From Leptoclinus maculatus (Eukaryota > Chordata > Actinopteri > Perciformes > Stichaeidae), in contig JAVDOI010000005.1 of the NCBI GenBank assembly GCA_032191485.1, forward strand, positions 10,297,931-10,361,930: a stretch of 64,000 nucleotides of DNA, written 5' to 3'. Position 1 is the stretch's first letter, and the number at the start of each line of letters is the position of its first letter. Below are positions 24,901-33,233 of the stretch, one piece after another. The translations under genes were made by a program, and so were the position numbers. The notes under the pieces were generated by a model that had not been told where the DNA came from, ran no database searches, and worked only from the letters and a program-made list of their open reading frames with translations.

Positions 24901-27396
24901 ACTTGATGATGCATGGAAGGATGCTCTGACAACCCATAACTGACAGTCGGATGCTAAGAGGCTTTGCACTGACAATGATGTTTAAGTCATGACAGGAGAT
25001 AAGCCGAAAGCTTGAAAAAGATCATGAGAATCTGTTTGTTTGCATTAAATGAGTCGCTGGTCTACATTAGATTGTGATAACTCATCAGGTCCTTTAATGC
25101 AGAAATAGTTAGTTTTCAAAGAAGTGTGCCCACAGCTGCATCACTATTTGACAATAATGTCACTGATAATATAGAAATAATGACTAAATATTCACTGTAT
25201 CATATTCATTTTATCAATTTTCATGTCTTTAACCAACACGTTCACTCCCAACTTGTCAAATACCAATGCTTGGTCAGTGACCCTACCCTTGAAAGTATGA
25301 GGCTCTGGGTTCCCATCTAGCGTTGATTTTACACGTGTTAGAAGCAATATGTCAGTTTCTGCTTGTTACAGGCGTTGTGTCTTTTCAAAATAACCCTCCA
25401 CGGAATTTACTTAGTTTAAAGGTTTACTTTATAAACAAAACTACTTGGTAAGGTTTAGGAAAAGATCGTGGTTTAAAATGTGTATGTTTGTTACATAAAT
25501 GGCGTTAGTCGGGGATGGAGGTTACGTATCAAAAGGTCAATGTTGACTTGGTTTCACACGGGTCATGAACAGTCGTCTGACCGTCTAATAAGGACGCGGA
25601 ATGGTGCACTGCAGACAGACTGGCTTTTATGTGATGTCGTCGCTTTCCTGTTCTAATTCTGTTTTCTTTTCATTTGTTGATTTGACTAAATTATTTTATT
25701 TTATAAAAATATTATTTTTATTTTTTGCACTCGATTGTTCGGCCCCTATTGCGTTGGTTTGTTGCCGGGATTCGCAGGCCTTCGGCTGTTTTTCGGTGAA
25801 CGGCTCGGACGGGAGCAGTTTGAGTGGCTGGGCACGGCCAGTGTTGCAAGGTGGTTTCTGCGGGTTTGGCGTGGAGTGCCGCTTTTGGTGACTGCTGCGG
25901 TCTCTGAGTTGTTCGGTCCCTTCATGGCGGGCATTTTGGTGCTTGGTGGAGCGCCCTTTTGCTGTTGTGGCCTGGTGCGGGCATGTGTCGTGGCCGGGCG
26001 CCGGGTTCTGGCAGCGTTCCTGGGGGATCTTAGCACATTAGCCCCGGGGTGGGCTGAGATTCCTCGGGGGCGCTGTCGGGGCCTTGTCCTTGTTTGGGTT
26101 GTTTTTTGGGAGCAGCTGGGGGTTTGTAGATTTTGCGGATGGACCTGATTTGCGGTGGGGGTTGAAGCATTTTGAGTGCAACTGTATATGTGTGTATGTA
26201 TGTGTATGTGTATATGTATGTGTGTGTATGTATATTTGTATATATGTGGGTGTATGTATGTATGTGTATATATATATTTCTATTTTATTTTAATTTAATT
26301 TGAATTTTAATCGATTATTTTATCTCATTACTTTCTTAGTTTATTTTTAACGTATCCACTGAGCTTTCTGTTGTTACTATTGCCTTGTTTTTGCTGCTTT
26401 GACTGTCAAAGCACTTTGTGAACTCTGCTTTTAAAGGTGCTATATAAATAAAGTTATTATTATTATTATTATTATTATTAATGGTTTACAATAGCAATAG
26501 CTGAAAGCGACACATATAGACGCTAAAGAGTGCCTCTGGGTGCTGACCAATTGTCTGTATTTATCGAGTTGGGAGGGAGAACTGGTTGTCTTTACATGTT
26601 TATTTCCATAGTGTAGTAAAAGGAAGGGAAAAATATAACTACAGGGTAGGATGATAAATCTGTGAACCTATCCAACCATTTATACAGCCAATGTTCGAAA
26701 TGATTCCCTTGGCCAGTTTTTAATGCTGTGCTGCATTTGTTCCCTTAACTGAAATCCATAATTCACAACCTTTCTGCTCTCAAACTGGAAGCACTTTAGA
26801 AATAGATTTCACGTGAGTTGACTTCATGTATAGTAAAATAGACACACACTGCCATTACAACACAGACATTACAGTACAACAGCACATAGAGTGAAAGGTA
26901 TAGACCTACCCGTAACCTGAGCTCCACAGCAGCCCGTCCCACTGCTGCACTGCTCTCTCAGACTAGACAGCTCTGACTCCAGCATCTCCAGCCTGTTCAG
27001 GATATCCTTGATGTCCGGCAGCTGGTTGTTGCAGCCGCACGCCTGCTTGGGGATATTGATGCGGTGGGTGAAGACGATCTGATTATCGCCGTCCACCGTG
27101 TGCTCCATGTGCTCGGTGTTCTGCATGTCAATCGGGGCGCCCTTGTGTTTGAGCTCGGATTCGCCGGGAGATTCAAGGTCCACGGAGCACAGGGACGTGG
27201 TGGGGACGTTGATGTTGTAAACGTGGTTGAACACCACTGGCTGGTCCGGTTGGGGCAGGGTGAGGTTCTCCTGGGTTTTCGTAGGCGCCAGAGCATCCCT
27301 ACGGTGGCGGATGACCTTCTTGACCAGGCCGGCGGTGGACAGCTCGAGGAGCAGGGCCACGGTCACGCAGCCGAAGATGAAGCCTTTCATCCCCAT
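8940..27396 (-). CDS. tnc: Tenascin-C, nine-exon partial coding sequence (start codon through FNIII-5)
   Basis: This entry is the join of the nine exons listed separately below: 27396-26910, 24212-22992, 21648-21385, 21284-21169, 20677-20524, 14856-14587, 13185-13000, 10781-10692 and 9203-8940. They sum to 3052 bases (1017 codons plus one base), all junctions are in phase with GT/AG ends, and no stop interrupts the frame. Tenascin-C is a secreted, hexameric extracellular-matrix glycoprotein that modulates cell adhesion and binds integrins, fibronectin and proteoglycans. The order signal peptide, coiled coil, EGF array, FNIII array is that of the family. The long EGF array separates tenascin-C from tenascin-R and tenascin-W, which have only a few EGF repeats. 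FNIII domains 1-5 each align in order to human domains 1-5. The remaining FNIII domains and C-terminal fibrinogen domain are outside the window, so this is not a truncated gene but a cut one. Confidence 0.93.
9204..9759. other. Intron between FNIII-4b and FNIII-5, upstream part
   Basis: AT-rich DNA with no exon or recognisable element. Confidence 0.4.
9760..10360 (+). repeat. Dispersed repeat copy A (inverted relative to 15340-15925)
   Basis: This stretch matches the reverse complement of 15340-15925. Shared blocks in order include 'tttactactttgtctatttg', 'ctgaaggtttttacagaggg', 'atggctgtgacagtattttctg' (diverged) and 'ctggctttatccaatgttca'. The motif ggtttttacagagggg also faces its own inverse inside copy B. 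No coding potential is visible. Confidence 0.6.
10692..10781 (-). CDS. tnc: tnc FNIII domain 4, second-half exon (90 bp)
   Basis: This short exon encodes [20 protein letters not shown] followed by SLPTTTNAVT, the last third of FNIII-4. It matches human [20 protein letters not shown] and the residues after it. The acceptor tatttctgtag precedes 10781 and the donor ACCG|GTGAGA follows 10692; both phases are 1. With the 186-bp exon it makes 276 bp, one 92-residue domain. It has no ATG and overlaps an unrelated open frame on the other strand. Confidence 0.94.
10782..12914. other. Intron between FNIII-4a and FNIII-4b
   Basis: No exon is recognised. It holds a long (GT)n array at 11275-11352, a short degenerate tandem of gagcacaacagc-type units near 12232-12290, and otherwise unremarkable DNA. 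Open frames over the GT array are artefacts. Confidence 0.5.
11275..11352. repeat. (GT)n microsatellite
   Basis: About 39 uninterrupted GT units lie in the intron between the two FNIII-4 exons. Confidence 0.97.
12915..12982. repeat. (TG)n microsatellite, (CA)n on the tnc strand, next to a splice donor
   Basis: There are 34 uninterrupted TG units. On the transcribed (minus) sense strand this is (CA)34, starting 18 nt after the FNIII-4a exon boundary at 13000. Confidence 0.97.
13000..13185 (-). CDS. tnc: tnc FNIII domain 4, first-half exon
   Basis: The 186-bp exon encodes LDAPRDLQTVELTDESITLE, WKNSQAPVENYRIKYGPLSG and GEHGELLFPPGPKDTTQAKI plus T. It corresponds to the first two thirds of human FNIII-4 ([20 protein letters not shown]). 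The acceptor gtgttgtag precedes 13185. The donor ACCG|GTACCA follows 13000 and is of modest strength. On the gene strand a long (CA)n tract begins 18 nt into this intron. The exon joins in phase 1 to the 90-bp second-half exon at 10781. Confidence 0.95.
13438..14504 (-). mobile_element. hAT transposon derivative with perfect 8-bp target duplication and a BED zinc-finger remnant
   Basis: The element starts CAGGGGTATTCAACT and ends ...AGAGACCCCTG, imperfect hAT-type inverted termini. The octamer atgtagac flanks it exactly at 13430-13437 and 14505-14512. On the minus strand an open frame (14314-13946) contains LCLICSDIVAIIKSTDVKRH then HETKH, the CxxC...HxxxxH signature of a BED zinc finger as found at the N terminus of hAT transposases. 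The catalytic core is absent, so this is an internally deleted, non-autonomous copy. It lies in the tnc intron between FNIII-3 and FNIII-4a. Confidence 0.9.
14587..14856 (-). CDS. tnc: tnc FNIII domain 3 exon (RGE at the RGD position)
   Basis: The 270-bp exon (90 codons, phase 1 to phase 1) encodes a complete FNIII domain starting IDAPSQVDVRDMTDTTALVT and ending VSLSARRGERTSIPVYESFL. It is the orthologue of human FNIII-3, which carries two integrin sites. At the F-G loop the human RRGDMS motif is RRGERT here (codons at 14632-14624), so the RGD aspartate is replaced by glutamate. The B-C/C' site known to bind integrin alpha9beta1 in human (AEIDGIEL) is AEVDGVSV here (14779-14756), keeping the AExDG core. 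The acceptor is cctctccag; the donor ACAG|GTGAAA follows 14587. Confidence 0.95.
15340..15925 (-). repeat. Dispersed repeat copy B (inverted relative to 9760-10360)
   Basis: Its reverse complement matches copy A over most of its length. It also contains an internal inverted pair, ggtttttacagaggggatt at 15480 and cccctctgtaaaaacc near 15624. It lies in the intron between FNIII-2b and FNIII-3. Confidence 0.6.
16457..17165. mobile_element. hAT-like fragment with left terminus CAGGGGTGTCAAACTC
   Basis: The left end, CAGGGGTGTCAAACTCGTGT followed by 'tctgggccacatcagca', is a well-known hAT-type terminus class in fish. The block 'gcgggccacataaaatgacg' to 'cgggccggacagtc' near 17126-17162 resembles the sequence close to the opposite end. 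The mirror terminus and target duplication are missing, so the right end seems lost. A 21-bp minisatellite occupies 16929-17055 inside it. Confidence 0.55.
16929..17055. repeat. Minisatellite, about six units of 21 bp
   Basis: The unit is roughly ataacttcgactttctatct plus c. The first units are variant (attatgactttctatct) and the later ones nearly identical. Confidence 0.85.
17419..17522. repeat. CpG-dense minisatellite, about eight units of gtcgcgtcgctgc
   Basis: A 13-bp unit is repeated about eight times with one partial unit, so nearly every fourth base pair step is CpG. The adjacent DNA continues into a family F repeat copy. Confidence 0.9.
17535..17770 (-). repeat. Family F repeat, reverse-strand copy
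   Basis: The reverse complement contains, in order, gtcgacgtttctgaaccaaa, catgaatacgttt, cacgtggttaacgttgtgaa, ggttaggtttaggcaacaaa. This is an uninterrupted version of the copy at 6853-8490. Confidence 0.65.
17771..20523. other. Intron between FNIII-2b and FNIII-3, proximal part
   Basis: No exon is recognised. A short fragment near 18865-18915 (gacagttagcatagcttagc) resembles a common fish repeat also seen near 47285. The stretch 18020-18380 is GC-richer and non-repetitive, but none of its open frames looks conserved. Confidence 0.45.
20524..20677 (-). CDS. tnc: tnc FNIII domain 2, second-half exon
   Basis: The 154-bp exon encodes KEEDGEILNSLGRPETTFEQ followed by SGLGPGQEYEVKLEVVKNNK and RGPPASQNVVT. 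This is the C-terminal half of FNIII-2, with the conserved GLxPGQEYEV motif of strands E-F. The acceptor ggtgctggcag precedes 20677. The donor is ACAA|GTGAGT after 20524, phase 1. The 0.5-kb intron to the first half has nothing else recognisable apart from a short G-run near 20740. Confidence 0.95.
21169..21284 (-). CDS. tnc: tnc FNIII domain 2, first-half exon
   Basis: The 116-bp exon encodes the N-terminal half of FNIII-2 (LPEPEGLKFKSVRETSVEVQ, then WDPLDVAFDGWNLIFRNT). It enters in phase 1 after a cgtcccag acceptor and leaves in phase 0 at AACACA|GTGAGT. Together with the following 154-bp exon it makes 270 bp, one 90-residue FNIII domain. Human FNIII-2 starts almost identically (APEGLKFKSIKETSVEVEW). 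Confidence 0.95.
21385..21648 (-). CDS. tnc: tnc FNIII domain 1 exon
   Basis: The 264-bp exon (88 codons, phase 1 to phase 1) encodes a complete fibronectin type III domain opening VSPPKDLTVVEVTPETVDLSW and continuing with NEMHVTEYLITYVP, PGDQKMATIRELEPGVEYLI and VYAVLNNKRSLPVSARVAT. The conserved Trp of strand B and Tyr/Leu core residues are present. Similarity to human FNIII-1 (VSPPKDLVVTEVTEETVNL) is high throughout. The acceptor is tccatag before 21648; the donor ACAC|GTATGT follows 21385. Joining to the next exon gives VATHLPEPEGLKFKS, matching the human VATYLPAPEGLKFKS junction. Confidence 0.95.
21649..22991. other. Intron between the EGF exon and FNIII-1
   Basis: AT-rich, 1343 bp, with GTAAGC donor at the right edge and a tag acceptor at the left. 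No repeat or exon is recognised inside. Confidence 0.6.
22992..24212 (-). CDS. tnc: tnc EGF-repeat exon (one partial and 12 complete EGF-like repeats)
   Basis: A single 1221-bp exon (407 codons, phase 1 at both ends) carries the whole EGF array. It opens with a partial repeat (CNGRGNWS...CVCEPGWKGPNC), followed by 12 repeats of about 31 residues with the tenascin pattern CPxxCxxxGxCxxGxCxCxxGFxGxDC, six cysteines each, and no stop or frameshift. Acceptor ccccccag precedes 24212; the donor GAAG|GTAAGC follows 22992. The last codon is completed by FNIII-1 to read CSEVSPPKDL, identical to the human junction. Human tenascin-C has 14 complete repeats, so this fish form is two shorter. Repeat 3 has an unusual EPW in place of the usual G[FY] turn. 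The EGF array forms the thin proximal arm of the hexabrachion. Confidence 0.96.
24213..25239. other. Intron downstream of the first coding exon, distal part
   Basis: No exon or repeat boundary is recognised. Confidence 0.4.
25240..25600 (+). repeat. Family F repeat copy
   Basis: It shares 'acttgtcaaataccaatgct', 'tggtcagtg', 'aacaaaactactt', 'gtggtttaaaatg' and 'aagtttgt'-like sequence in order with 63785-64000, and 'ttggtttcacac' with the copy at 8268. Confidence 0.6.
25601..26481 (+). repeat. Probable non-LTR retroelement 3' end with (ATT)n tail
   Basis: A G/T-rich block (25735-26175) is followed by (TATG)n-like sequence (26190-26275) and then 'gctatataaataaagttatt' leading into (ATT)n at 26453-26481. 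A tail of simple repeats after 'ctatataaataaa' is typical of fish LINE or LINE-mobilised elements. The 137-codon open frame at 25735-26148 has no family features and is likely a composition artefact. Confidence 0.5.
26482..26909. other. Intron immediately downstream of the first coding exon
   Basis: Contains the GTAGGT donor at its right edge; nothing else recognised. Confidence 0.5.
26910..27396 (-). CDS. tnc: tnc first coding exon: signal peptide and oligomerisation region
   Basis: The exon encodes residues 1-162 plus one base. Residues 1-22 are a hydrophobic signal peptide (MGMKGFIFGC...). A basic stretch (KKVIRHRR, 26-33) follows, then a conserved tenascin N-terminal segment with QPVVFNHVYNI (52-62) and HTVDGDNQIVFTHRINIP (99-116), which closely match human tenascin-C. 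Residues 127-149 form heptads (LPDIKDILNRLEMLESELSSL), and Cys120, Cys122, Cys150, Cys156 and Cys157 fit the disulfides that lock trimers into hexamers. NLT at 44-46 is a possible N-glycosylation site. Two nearby ATGs exist (27396 and 27390); the first is used here. An acceptor (cttcctcag) ends at 27412, so the exon probably starts at 27411 with a 15-nt 5' UTR. The donor is ACGG|GTAGGT after 26910, giving phase 1; joined to the EGF exon it restores a Gly. Confidence 0.93.
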
Positions 27397-27411
27397 GACG
27401 GCACCCTGACA
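27397..27411 (-). other. tnc: 5' UTR tail of the first coding exon of tnc
   Basis: Fifteen bases lie between a good splice acceptor (pyrimidine-rich cttcctcag, ending at 27412) and the start ATG at 27396. This implies at least one upstream non-coding exon, as in other vertebrate tenascin-C genes. That exon was not identified in the window. Confidence 0.5.
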
Positions 27412-29989
27412 CTGAGGAAGTAGCAGCTTCGTGCAGACTATTCAGGGTTCAAATAGGTGTTCTTGTCCTGAGTAAAATAAAGTACAGACAGAAGGGGAAA
27501 ATTAAGAAGAGCACTTCTTTCCCGGCACATAATTGTTACATAGTTCGACTTTATGTCTTTACACGTACATCGCATAGCAATCTACGCAGAATTCTGGTGG
27601 ATATTCACTTTTCTGGTTTGCCCTTGCCATTCAGGATACATTCATTAATATACTCTCACCACACATACATCCACAACGGGGGCCAAAGCTGGACTTAAAT
27701 ATTATAGTATCCCACTGAAAAGCAGTTAACCTTCTTCTGTTGCTCCCAACAAAAGACCACTTCCAATCCTGTTGCTGCCCCTGACCCACTTTAGGCCCCT
27801 CTGCTCTTAGAGGAGGAGACACACACTTAGCAGATGACATTCTTCTCACAATTCCTTTGAGGACCGGGGAGCAGCAGCCATCACAGGGGCGGCGTGTGAC
27901 CTTGGCGATCTTAGGCTTTCTTTTTTCCGGCCACGTTGAAATCAGGTTGCCACGGACAGCCCCAGCAACACCTGTATTGTGGGGAGCCTCCTCCGTCTTT
28001 TTTCTCTGCAGTCCAGGCCACAACCCAAGCTGGCAGATTATTACCGGTGTATGGTTAGACCATCTGTGGGATTCCTGTAAAGCACAGAGGTCTGCACAAA
28101 CTTCCCTGCTACCTGCAAACAGCCAGGTCAGCATTCTGACTGCTTACTTGACAGCCAATGGGTTTTCTTTAATTTAAACTCCATTGGAAAAAAAGGTTGT
28201 GGTCTGGAAGCCAACCATAAGACCTGTTTTTTTTTTCTTGCTCTTTAATAAATTAAATATAAGGGTTGGTTACAGGTATGTTCTTGCTGTTACATAAGGT
28301 GTTATTTATTGATTTATTTACTTAAAGCATTTTGTTTCCTTTAATAATCATGTTTCTACTGGTTCCTGAAAGATACTGAGAGATATAAAAAGTACAATTC
28401 TTAACTCAGTCAGTACTCGAACCAAAAGGGAGAACAAAATTATCAATAGAGATGCCATGCATGCAAAGTGTCTGGCTCAGCCTCAGTTTATATAAAGCCT
28501 TTTTTAGCCCACCTTTTCAGAGATGCTGACACCAATCATTTCCTGCCTCTAATAAAACCAATGTGTGCCTTGGCTGCTCTAAAGGTTAATAGCAGCTATT
28601 AGCAGCCAACATGAAAATATCTGGATAAGCACACAGGATATTCCAAACCCTGCGGTGGATTATGTATGAAGGGGTTTCATTTTCTCTCTGCTACACCTGA
28701 CTTAGTGGCGCTGATGTGGATGCAGTAAAACACATGGGGCTTCTTTGCTGGCCATCTTCATGCAGGAACCGGGAGGCTGACAGTCAGCAGGTAATATTCC
28801 AGCAAGAGGTGTTCGGTCTCCTCATCCCGGCCTGACTTGTGATTAGGCAAGCTGACAGATGAGCTCAGCTTGAAGGGATCTCACCGCTTCAACGCACATG
28901 CACCCTGCATCCCAGCCCCCTGATTAGACAGGCAAGGATGAGCGCCTCCATGATGGGTCGACTGTAAAAGTGCTAATATGGCTTGCTGATATCAGGGTGT
29001 GCTGAGGATCTTGGCCCTCAGGGTCCATCCCACCCCCGCCACCCTGCTTCTCATGACACACGTGCACATCCACGCGCACACCAATACAGCCACACCGCTG
29101 TGCCCAAGCATCACAAACTAGGGATTAAATCAACAAAATAGCCAGAAAATTGCTTTGAGTTGCTGCTAAGGTTTTAGTTCTGGGCGGATGGTTGGCTTTT
29201 TGTCTTTGAAGGCTGGCTGCTGTCCACATGGACCTCTGAGCGAGGCATCCCTGAGAGACCAAAGCGCGCTTTGTTCGAGAATATGTGGCTCTGGCAAAAC
29301 TTTGCTTTATTCAGAAATAGATGAAGGGAAGAGAGTTCGGAGAAGAAATCTGATTTGACCTTTTCTCTTTTTAGATGGATTCTACCACTCTTAAATATGA
29401 ATTAGAACAATCACAATAAGAGAATCTGAGTGTGACGCTGACAAGCAGAGAGCTGATTCCCCTGTTTGGACTTCCTTCATGAGCACCATGTTGCCCTGGC
29501 ACTATGCTAATGCTGCTGGTTGCTGGCACTGCAGACACAGACTTGATACAATCTGACTGCTGCTGCTTTGTTATTCCCTCATTTGGTTTTGCTGTATAGT
29601 TAGCTTCTCAAACAGTAACAAAGCATGTTGCCTGTCTTGTGGTCGAATTTTAGGCGATTTTTTTTTTCCAAGAGAAACCTGCTGGCAAACATATTCGGTG
29701 CAACTGATCTAAATGACCCTGTTGTGTATGAGCGAAACACTTGAAGTTTTATACCTCACACAGTGGAGAGCTGGAAAGATCCACTTGGCATTGATTTCAA
29801 AAGTGATTAGGTCTCTCAGGAATGTCAAATTCCTTTCATGGTGTTGTTGTTTTGGGATTAAAGTGACAGGGTCCGCCAATCAAACAGCCAAATTTAAAAG
29901 GTGACCTGACTTTAAATGGAACCCTCCCCAACCTAAAAAACAATGCATTGTGGTCCTCATAACAACCAAATTCCCCAAAAAAATTAAAA
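27412..29989. other. Upstream or first-intron DNA of tnc
   Basis: Largely single-copy in appearance. On the minus strand a TATATAAA sequence lies near 28483-28492, but I could not tie it to an exon 1 or donor. The 167-codon open frame at 28134-27631 (minus) has no recognisable family and sits where intron is expected, so I do not call it a gene. Confidence 0.35.
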
Positions 29990-30275
29990 AAAAAAATCTT
30001 CTTGTAAAATGTTTGCATTGCATGTTTCTGCAAAACCCCGGATACGCTGAATGTCGACATTTCTGAACCAAAAATCAATAATAATGAATGTATTTCATAT
30101 CAGCCTTGTGTTGTGCGTCTTGCAGAGGTTAAAATGTGATTAACGTTGCGATACGGCCGGTTAGGTTTACGCAACAAAACGGTAACGGTCGCTCCTTGTA
30201 CTATGTCACTTGCCCTGATCAAAGGCAAAAATGTCATACCAATTCAACGTATTGGTATGTAGAAACGTCAGGGTT
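29990..30275 (+). repeat. Family F repeat copy (uninterrupted)
   Basis: Carries catgtttctgcaaaaccccg, catttctgaaccaaaaatca, ggttaggtttacgcaacaaa and 'tgatcaaaggcaaaaatgtc' in the same order as the interrupted copy at 6853-8490. Confidence 0.65.
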
Positions 30276-30450
30276 GTGGGGGGCTGGAGCCGATCCCAGC
30301 TGGCAATGGGCGAAAACAGGGTACACCCTGAACAGGCTATCACAGTGCTGACACATCGAGACCGACAGCCATTTACACTGACATTCACACCTCCGGGCAA
30401 GTTAGAGTAATTAACCTAACCTGCATGTATTTGGATTGTGGGGGGATTTA
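30276..30450 (+). repeat. Widespread fish dispersed repeat fragment
   Basis: The run 'ggggctggagccgatcccag', 'gggtacaccctgaacaggct', 'cattcacacctccgggcaa' and 'ttaacctaacctgcatgt' matches from memory a very common teleost retroelement-derived repeat. Assignment to a family was not possible here. Confidence 0.55.
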
Positions 30451-31559
30451 ATTTAATTTAAAATTGACCGATATTAGCGTTTTCTGATGTGGTGACAAAA
30501 CACAAGTTTTCAATGCCTTGGAAAAATCCATTTCAAATGGTTCATATAATATGTTTCTGTTCTGTCTCTTGTATGTGCTGAGTTTTGGGCAAGTTTAAGC
30601 AAATAAAACTATTTATTAAAATTAGGGAAAGATCACAGTCCCGGATTAAAGAAATCTTAGATGCTTTGCATGGACAACCACCCCAATTAGGGATGCAGGG
30701 ACCAATAGCACTATCAGGTATAGGTCTGATACTGTGTTCATACTAGTAAAACTACTGTGATACAACCACACCTGATAGCAATGCAGATCCAGATCCACAA
30801 CATGCATGAGAGTGATATGCACAAACCTTCAACAAAAGTTGATACTCCTTAATGTGTATCTGCCAGAGGAAACAGTCACATCCAAAGACTCCAGGATTGA
30901 CAATCCACCGAGAGTTGCTTCTTTACATAAGTCCTGTCATACATCCTGATTTTTCCATTAATGTAATGTAAAAAACAGCAACAGTAACTCACTCCTTCCT
31001 GACAAGAACAAGTGTTTTCCAGTATGTCCCTTTCTTTAGCTTCCATGTTGTGCAAGTACAGAACCTTACACCTTGGGTACATCAGGAGAACGCATTTATT
31101 TCACACAAAGGCAGACCAAGGGGATCAAGATAAGGGTTAAACAAGAGCAGTCCAGTCAGTACAAAACCCCATGAGTTACTGAATATCCCCAGGCCAACAT
31201 GGCTTGGATCGTATTATCACTTAGCATTGATCATGTCTTGTGGGTGATACCAACGCTGTTTCAATGGAAATAAATCAATCCCTGTTGGATGATTACTTTA
31301 GCAGCATGATCATTTCCTCCTTCTAGACACAGGTTTTACTTTCAGTTGGTTGAGACATTGATGGTCAGACTTTCTGTCTGGGGAGGGTTGTAGACATAAC
31401 TTTCTTTCCAACTCAGTCATGGACCCATGCTGCCAAACGCAGTTGTTACTGTGGTTAACCTTTGCTGAGAATCCGAAATGGCAGCTTTTATATTGCTGGG
31501 AAAGCAGTGGTTATCTGTGCAGTCGTTCTGAAGAGAAAATACAATTTGTTTTGGGACAA
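30451..31559. other. Non-coding DNA, nothing recognised
   Basis: No exon or repeat boundary is apparent. Confidence 0.35.
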
Positions 31560-31690
31560 AAGAAAGGCGAGTGTTATCCACAGCAATGTGTGGTCTGTCA
31601 TTTAAAAGCAAACCTATATGTGCTGTCAGTGCTTTTAATGAAAGGAAAAGAAAGATTGGTAGCAGAGATAGACTGGCAATTTGGCAGACA
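31560..31690 (+). repeat. Local duplication, copy 1
   Basis: 'gtgttatccacagcaatgtg', 'gtcattt', and 'gaaaggaaaagaaagatt' recur in the same order and orientation at 32450-32545, about 880 bp further on. Confidence 0.55.
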
Positions 31691-32301
31691 GAGCATTTTC
31701 ACGGTGGGCCGACACAACTGTCTTTCCATTTTTTTTGTCTCACCGCCCCATAAAACAGGTAGATCTCATTGGGTTTTTTTCTTAATTGGCTGGCCAAATC
31801 ACATCTTTAAATTCTTTGCCCTTTGGACTCAGGGCCTTGATTCAACAAGGCATTTGCAAAAATAGGATATGGAAGACGGATAAGACAAAACGCAAGGGAT
31901 GCGCGGAAGACGCAACAAAAAGACAGCCCAGAATGTTAATAGCTACGGACTTTTCAGACCCTTTAAGCGACTTGCTGCTCGCTGAGTAAAGATCAGCGGT
32001 CAGTCGGCAGCTTCTCTGGCAGCAACGTCTATCATCTCCTCTCTCGCTGTGGTGGGAAAAAAATGATATTTATATTATATTATGTTATATTATAACATTA
32101 TATATTACTATGTGAATAATATATATTATTATGTGAAATATAATAATATATGTCTTGCAAATAATAATTTGTCTTGCAAATAATATAATAAAAGTACTAT
32201 GATACTTGAACTTATAAGTCGTTTTAAATGCTTTATAATGAGTTGTGATTATGGTTGTAAATATGATAAATATAGCTATAACTATAAATATAGTGCTATA
32301 A

Positions 32302-32378
32302 GCAGATTATTACGCATTGTAATTATGTGTGCGTCTATGCCATAGACGCACACATAATTACAATGCGTAATAATCTGC
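32302..32378. repeat. Perfect palindrome, 38-bp arms with a 1-nt spacer
   Basis: The arm 32302-32339 (gcagattattacgcattgta... to ...gcgtctatg) is exactly the reverse complement of 32341-32378, with a single C at 32340 between them. The symmetry breaks at the next base on each side. It can form a 38-bp cruciform arm or RNA hairpin with almost no loop. Confidence 0.95.
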
Positions 32379-32449
32379 CATAGACTCTATGGCATCATAG
32401 ACATGAAAGTGCTACTTAAAATGTAATTTGTTTCAGCAGGAAATAAAAG

Positions 32450-32600
32450 ACAAGTGTTATCAACAGCAATGTGTTGTAGGTCATTTCAAAACCAAAAAAC
32501 CAACATGCAGTCAACGAAAGGAAAAGAAAGATTTGCTAACTATCACTGCATAATGGCAGCAGTGAGTGTGAACAGACAGCACAGCAGTTGTCTGATTACT
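32450..32600 (+). repeat. Local duplication, copy 2
   Basis: 'gtgttatcaacagcaatgtg', 'gtcattt' and 'gaaaggaaaagaaagattt' repeat the pattern of 31560-31690 with small differences. Confidence 0.55.
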
Positions 32601-32972
32601 CGACAACAAACAATCTGGATAATGAAGCGGCGTGCCCCCCTGTGTGCGTAAAAAGCTGTAAATATTCAACAACTACAACTCAAGTCCCAGGACTGTATGT
32701 TAAACAGGTCTGATAGGATGCGCATGTTTTCTTTTCATTTCTGAAGAATTTATCAAGCTTGCCTAGTTTTGTGGGTCACCCATGACAAAATCTCAGCTTG
32801 CGTTCTTTGATACAGTATCCAAATCTGGGTCGCTGGTACAAGGACTGAATGAAGGGTTATTGTCTGGGGCTCTTTTTACCTTGAGACACTGTCACACTAA
32901 CAAGGGAAAGGGACCAAGAAATGGGCCTCTGTCACGGACACTCACTGCCATGTCAAGAATCATGAAATCCCA

Positions 32973-33233
32973 CTTTAAAGGTGCAATGTGTAACATGTAG
33001 CCACATGCTCCAAACAAGTGTGTGTGTGTGTGTGTGTGTGTGTGGTGGTGGTGGGGGGCAGCATTTTCCCTGTACTACTCAGTCCATACAATCTAAATTT
33101 ACAATAATTAGTTCTAAAAAAGAAAAAAAGCTGAACTCCTAACTAACAGTAGAGATCTCTGTAATACAGAGACTTCTTTGACATAACGTCAACACTGTAA
33201 CCTCTTCACATTCTTTACATTGCACATTTAAAG
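32973..33233. mobile_element. MITE with inverted termini ctttaaaggtgcaatgtgta
   Basis: The left terminus ctttaaaggtgcaatgtgtaa (32973-32993) is mirrored by ttacattgcacatttaaag (33215-33233) with one mismatch. The 261-bp element encodes nothing and contains a (TG)n run at 33018-33044. It matches a MITE type common in teleosts. Confidence 0.75.

Noticed and set aside
25735..26148. 137-codon plus-strand open frame, Gly/Leu/Trp-rich
   Set aside because: It lies in a G/T-rich block that runs into a retroelement-type tail, and has no family signature.
27631..28134. 167-codon minus-strand open frame upstream of tnc
   Set aside because: No recognisable domain or composition of a real protein; it lies where first-intron or 5' sequence is expected and has no splice or start context of note.
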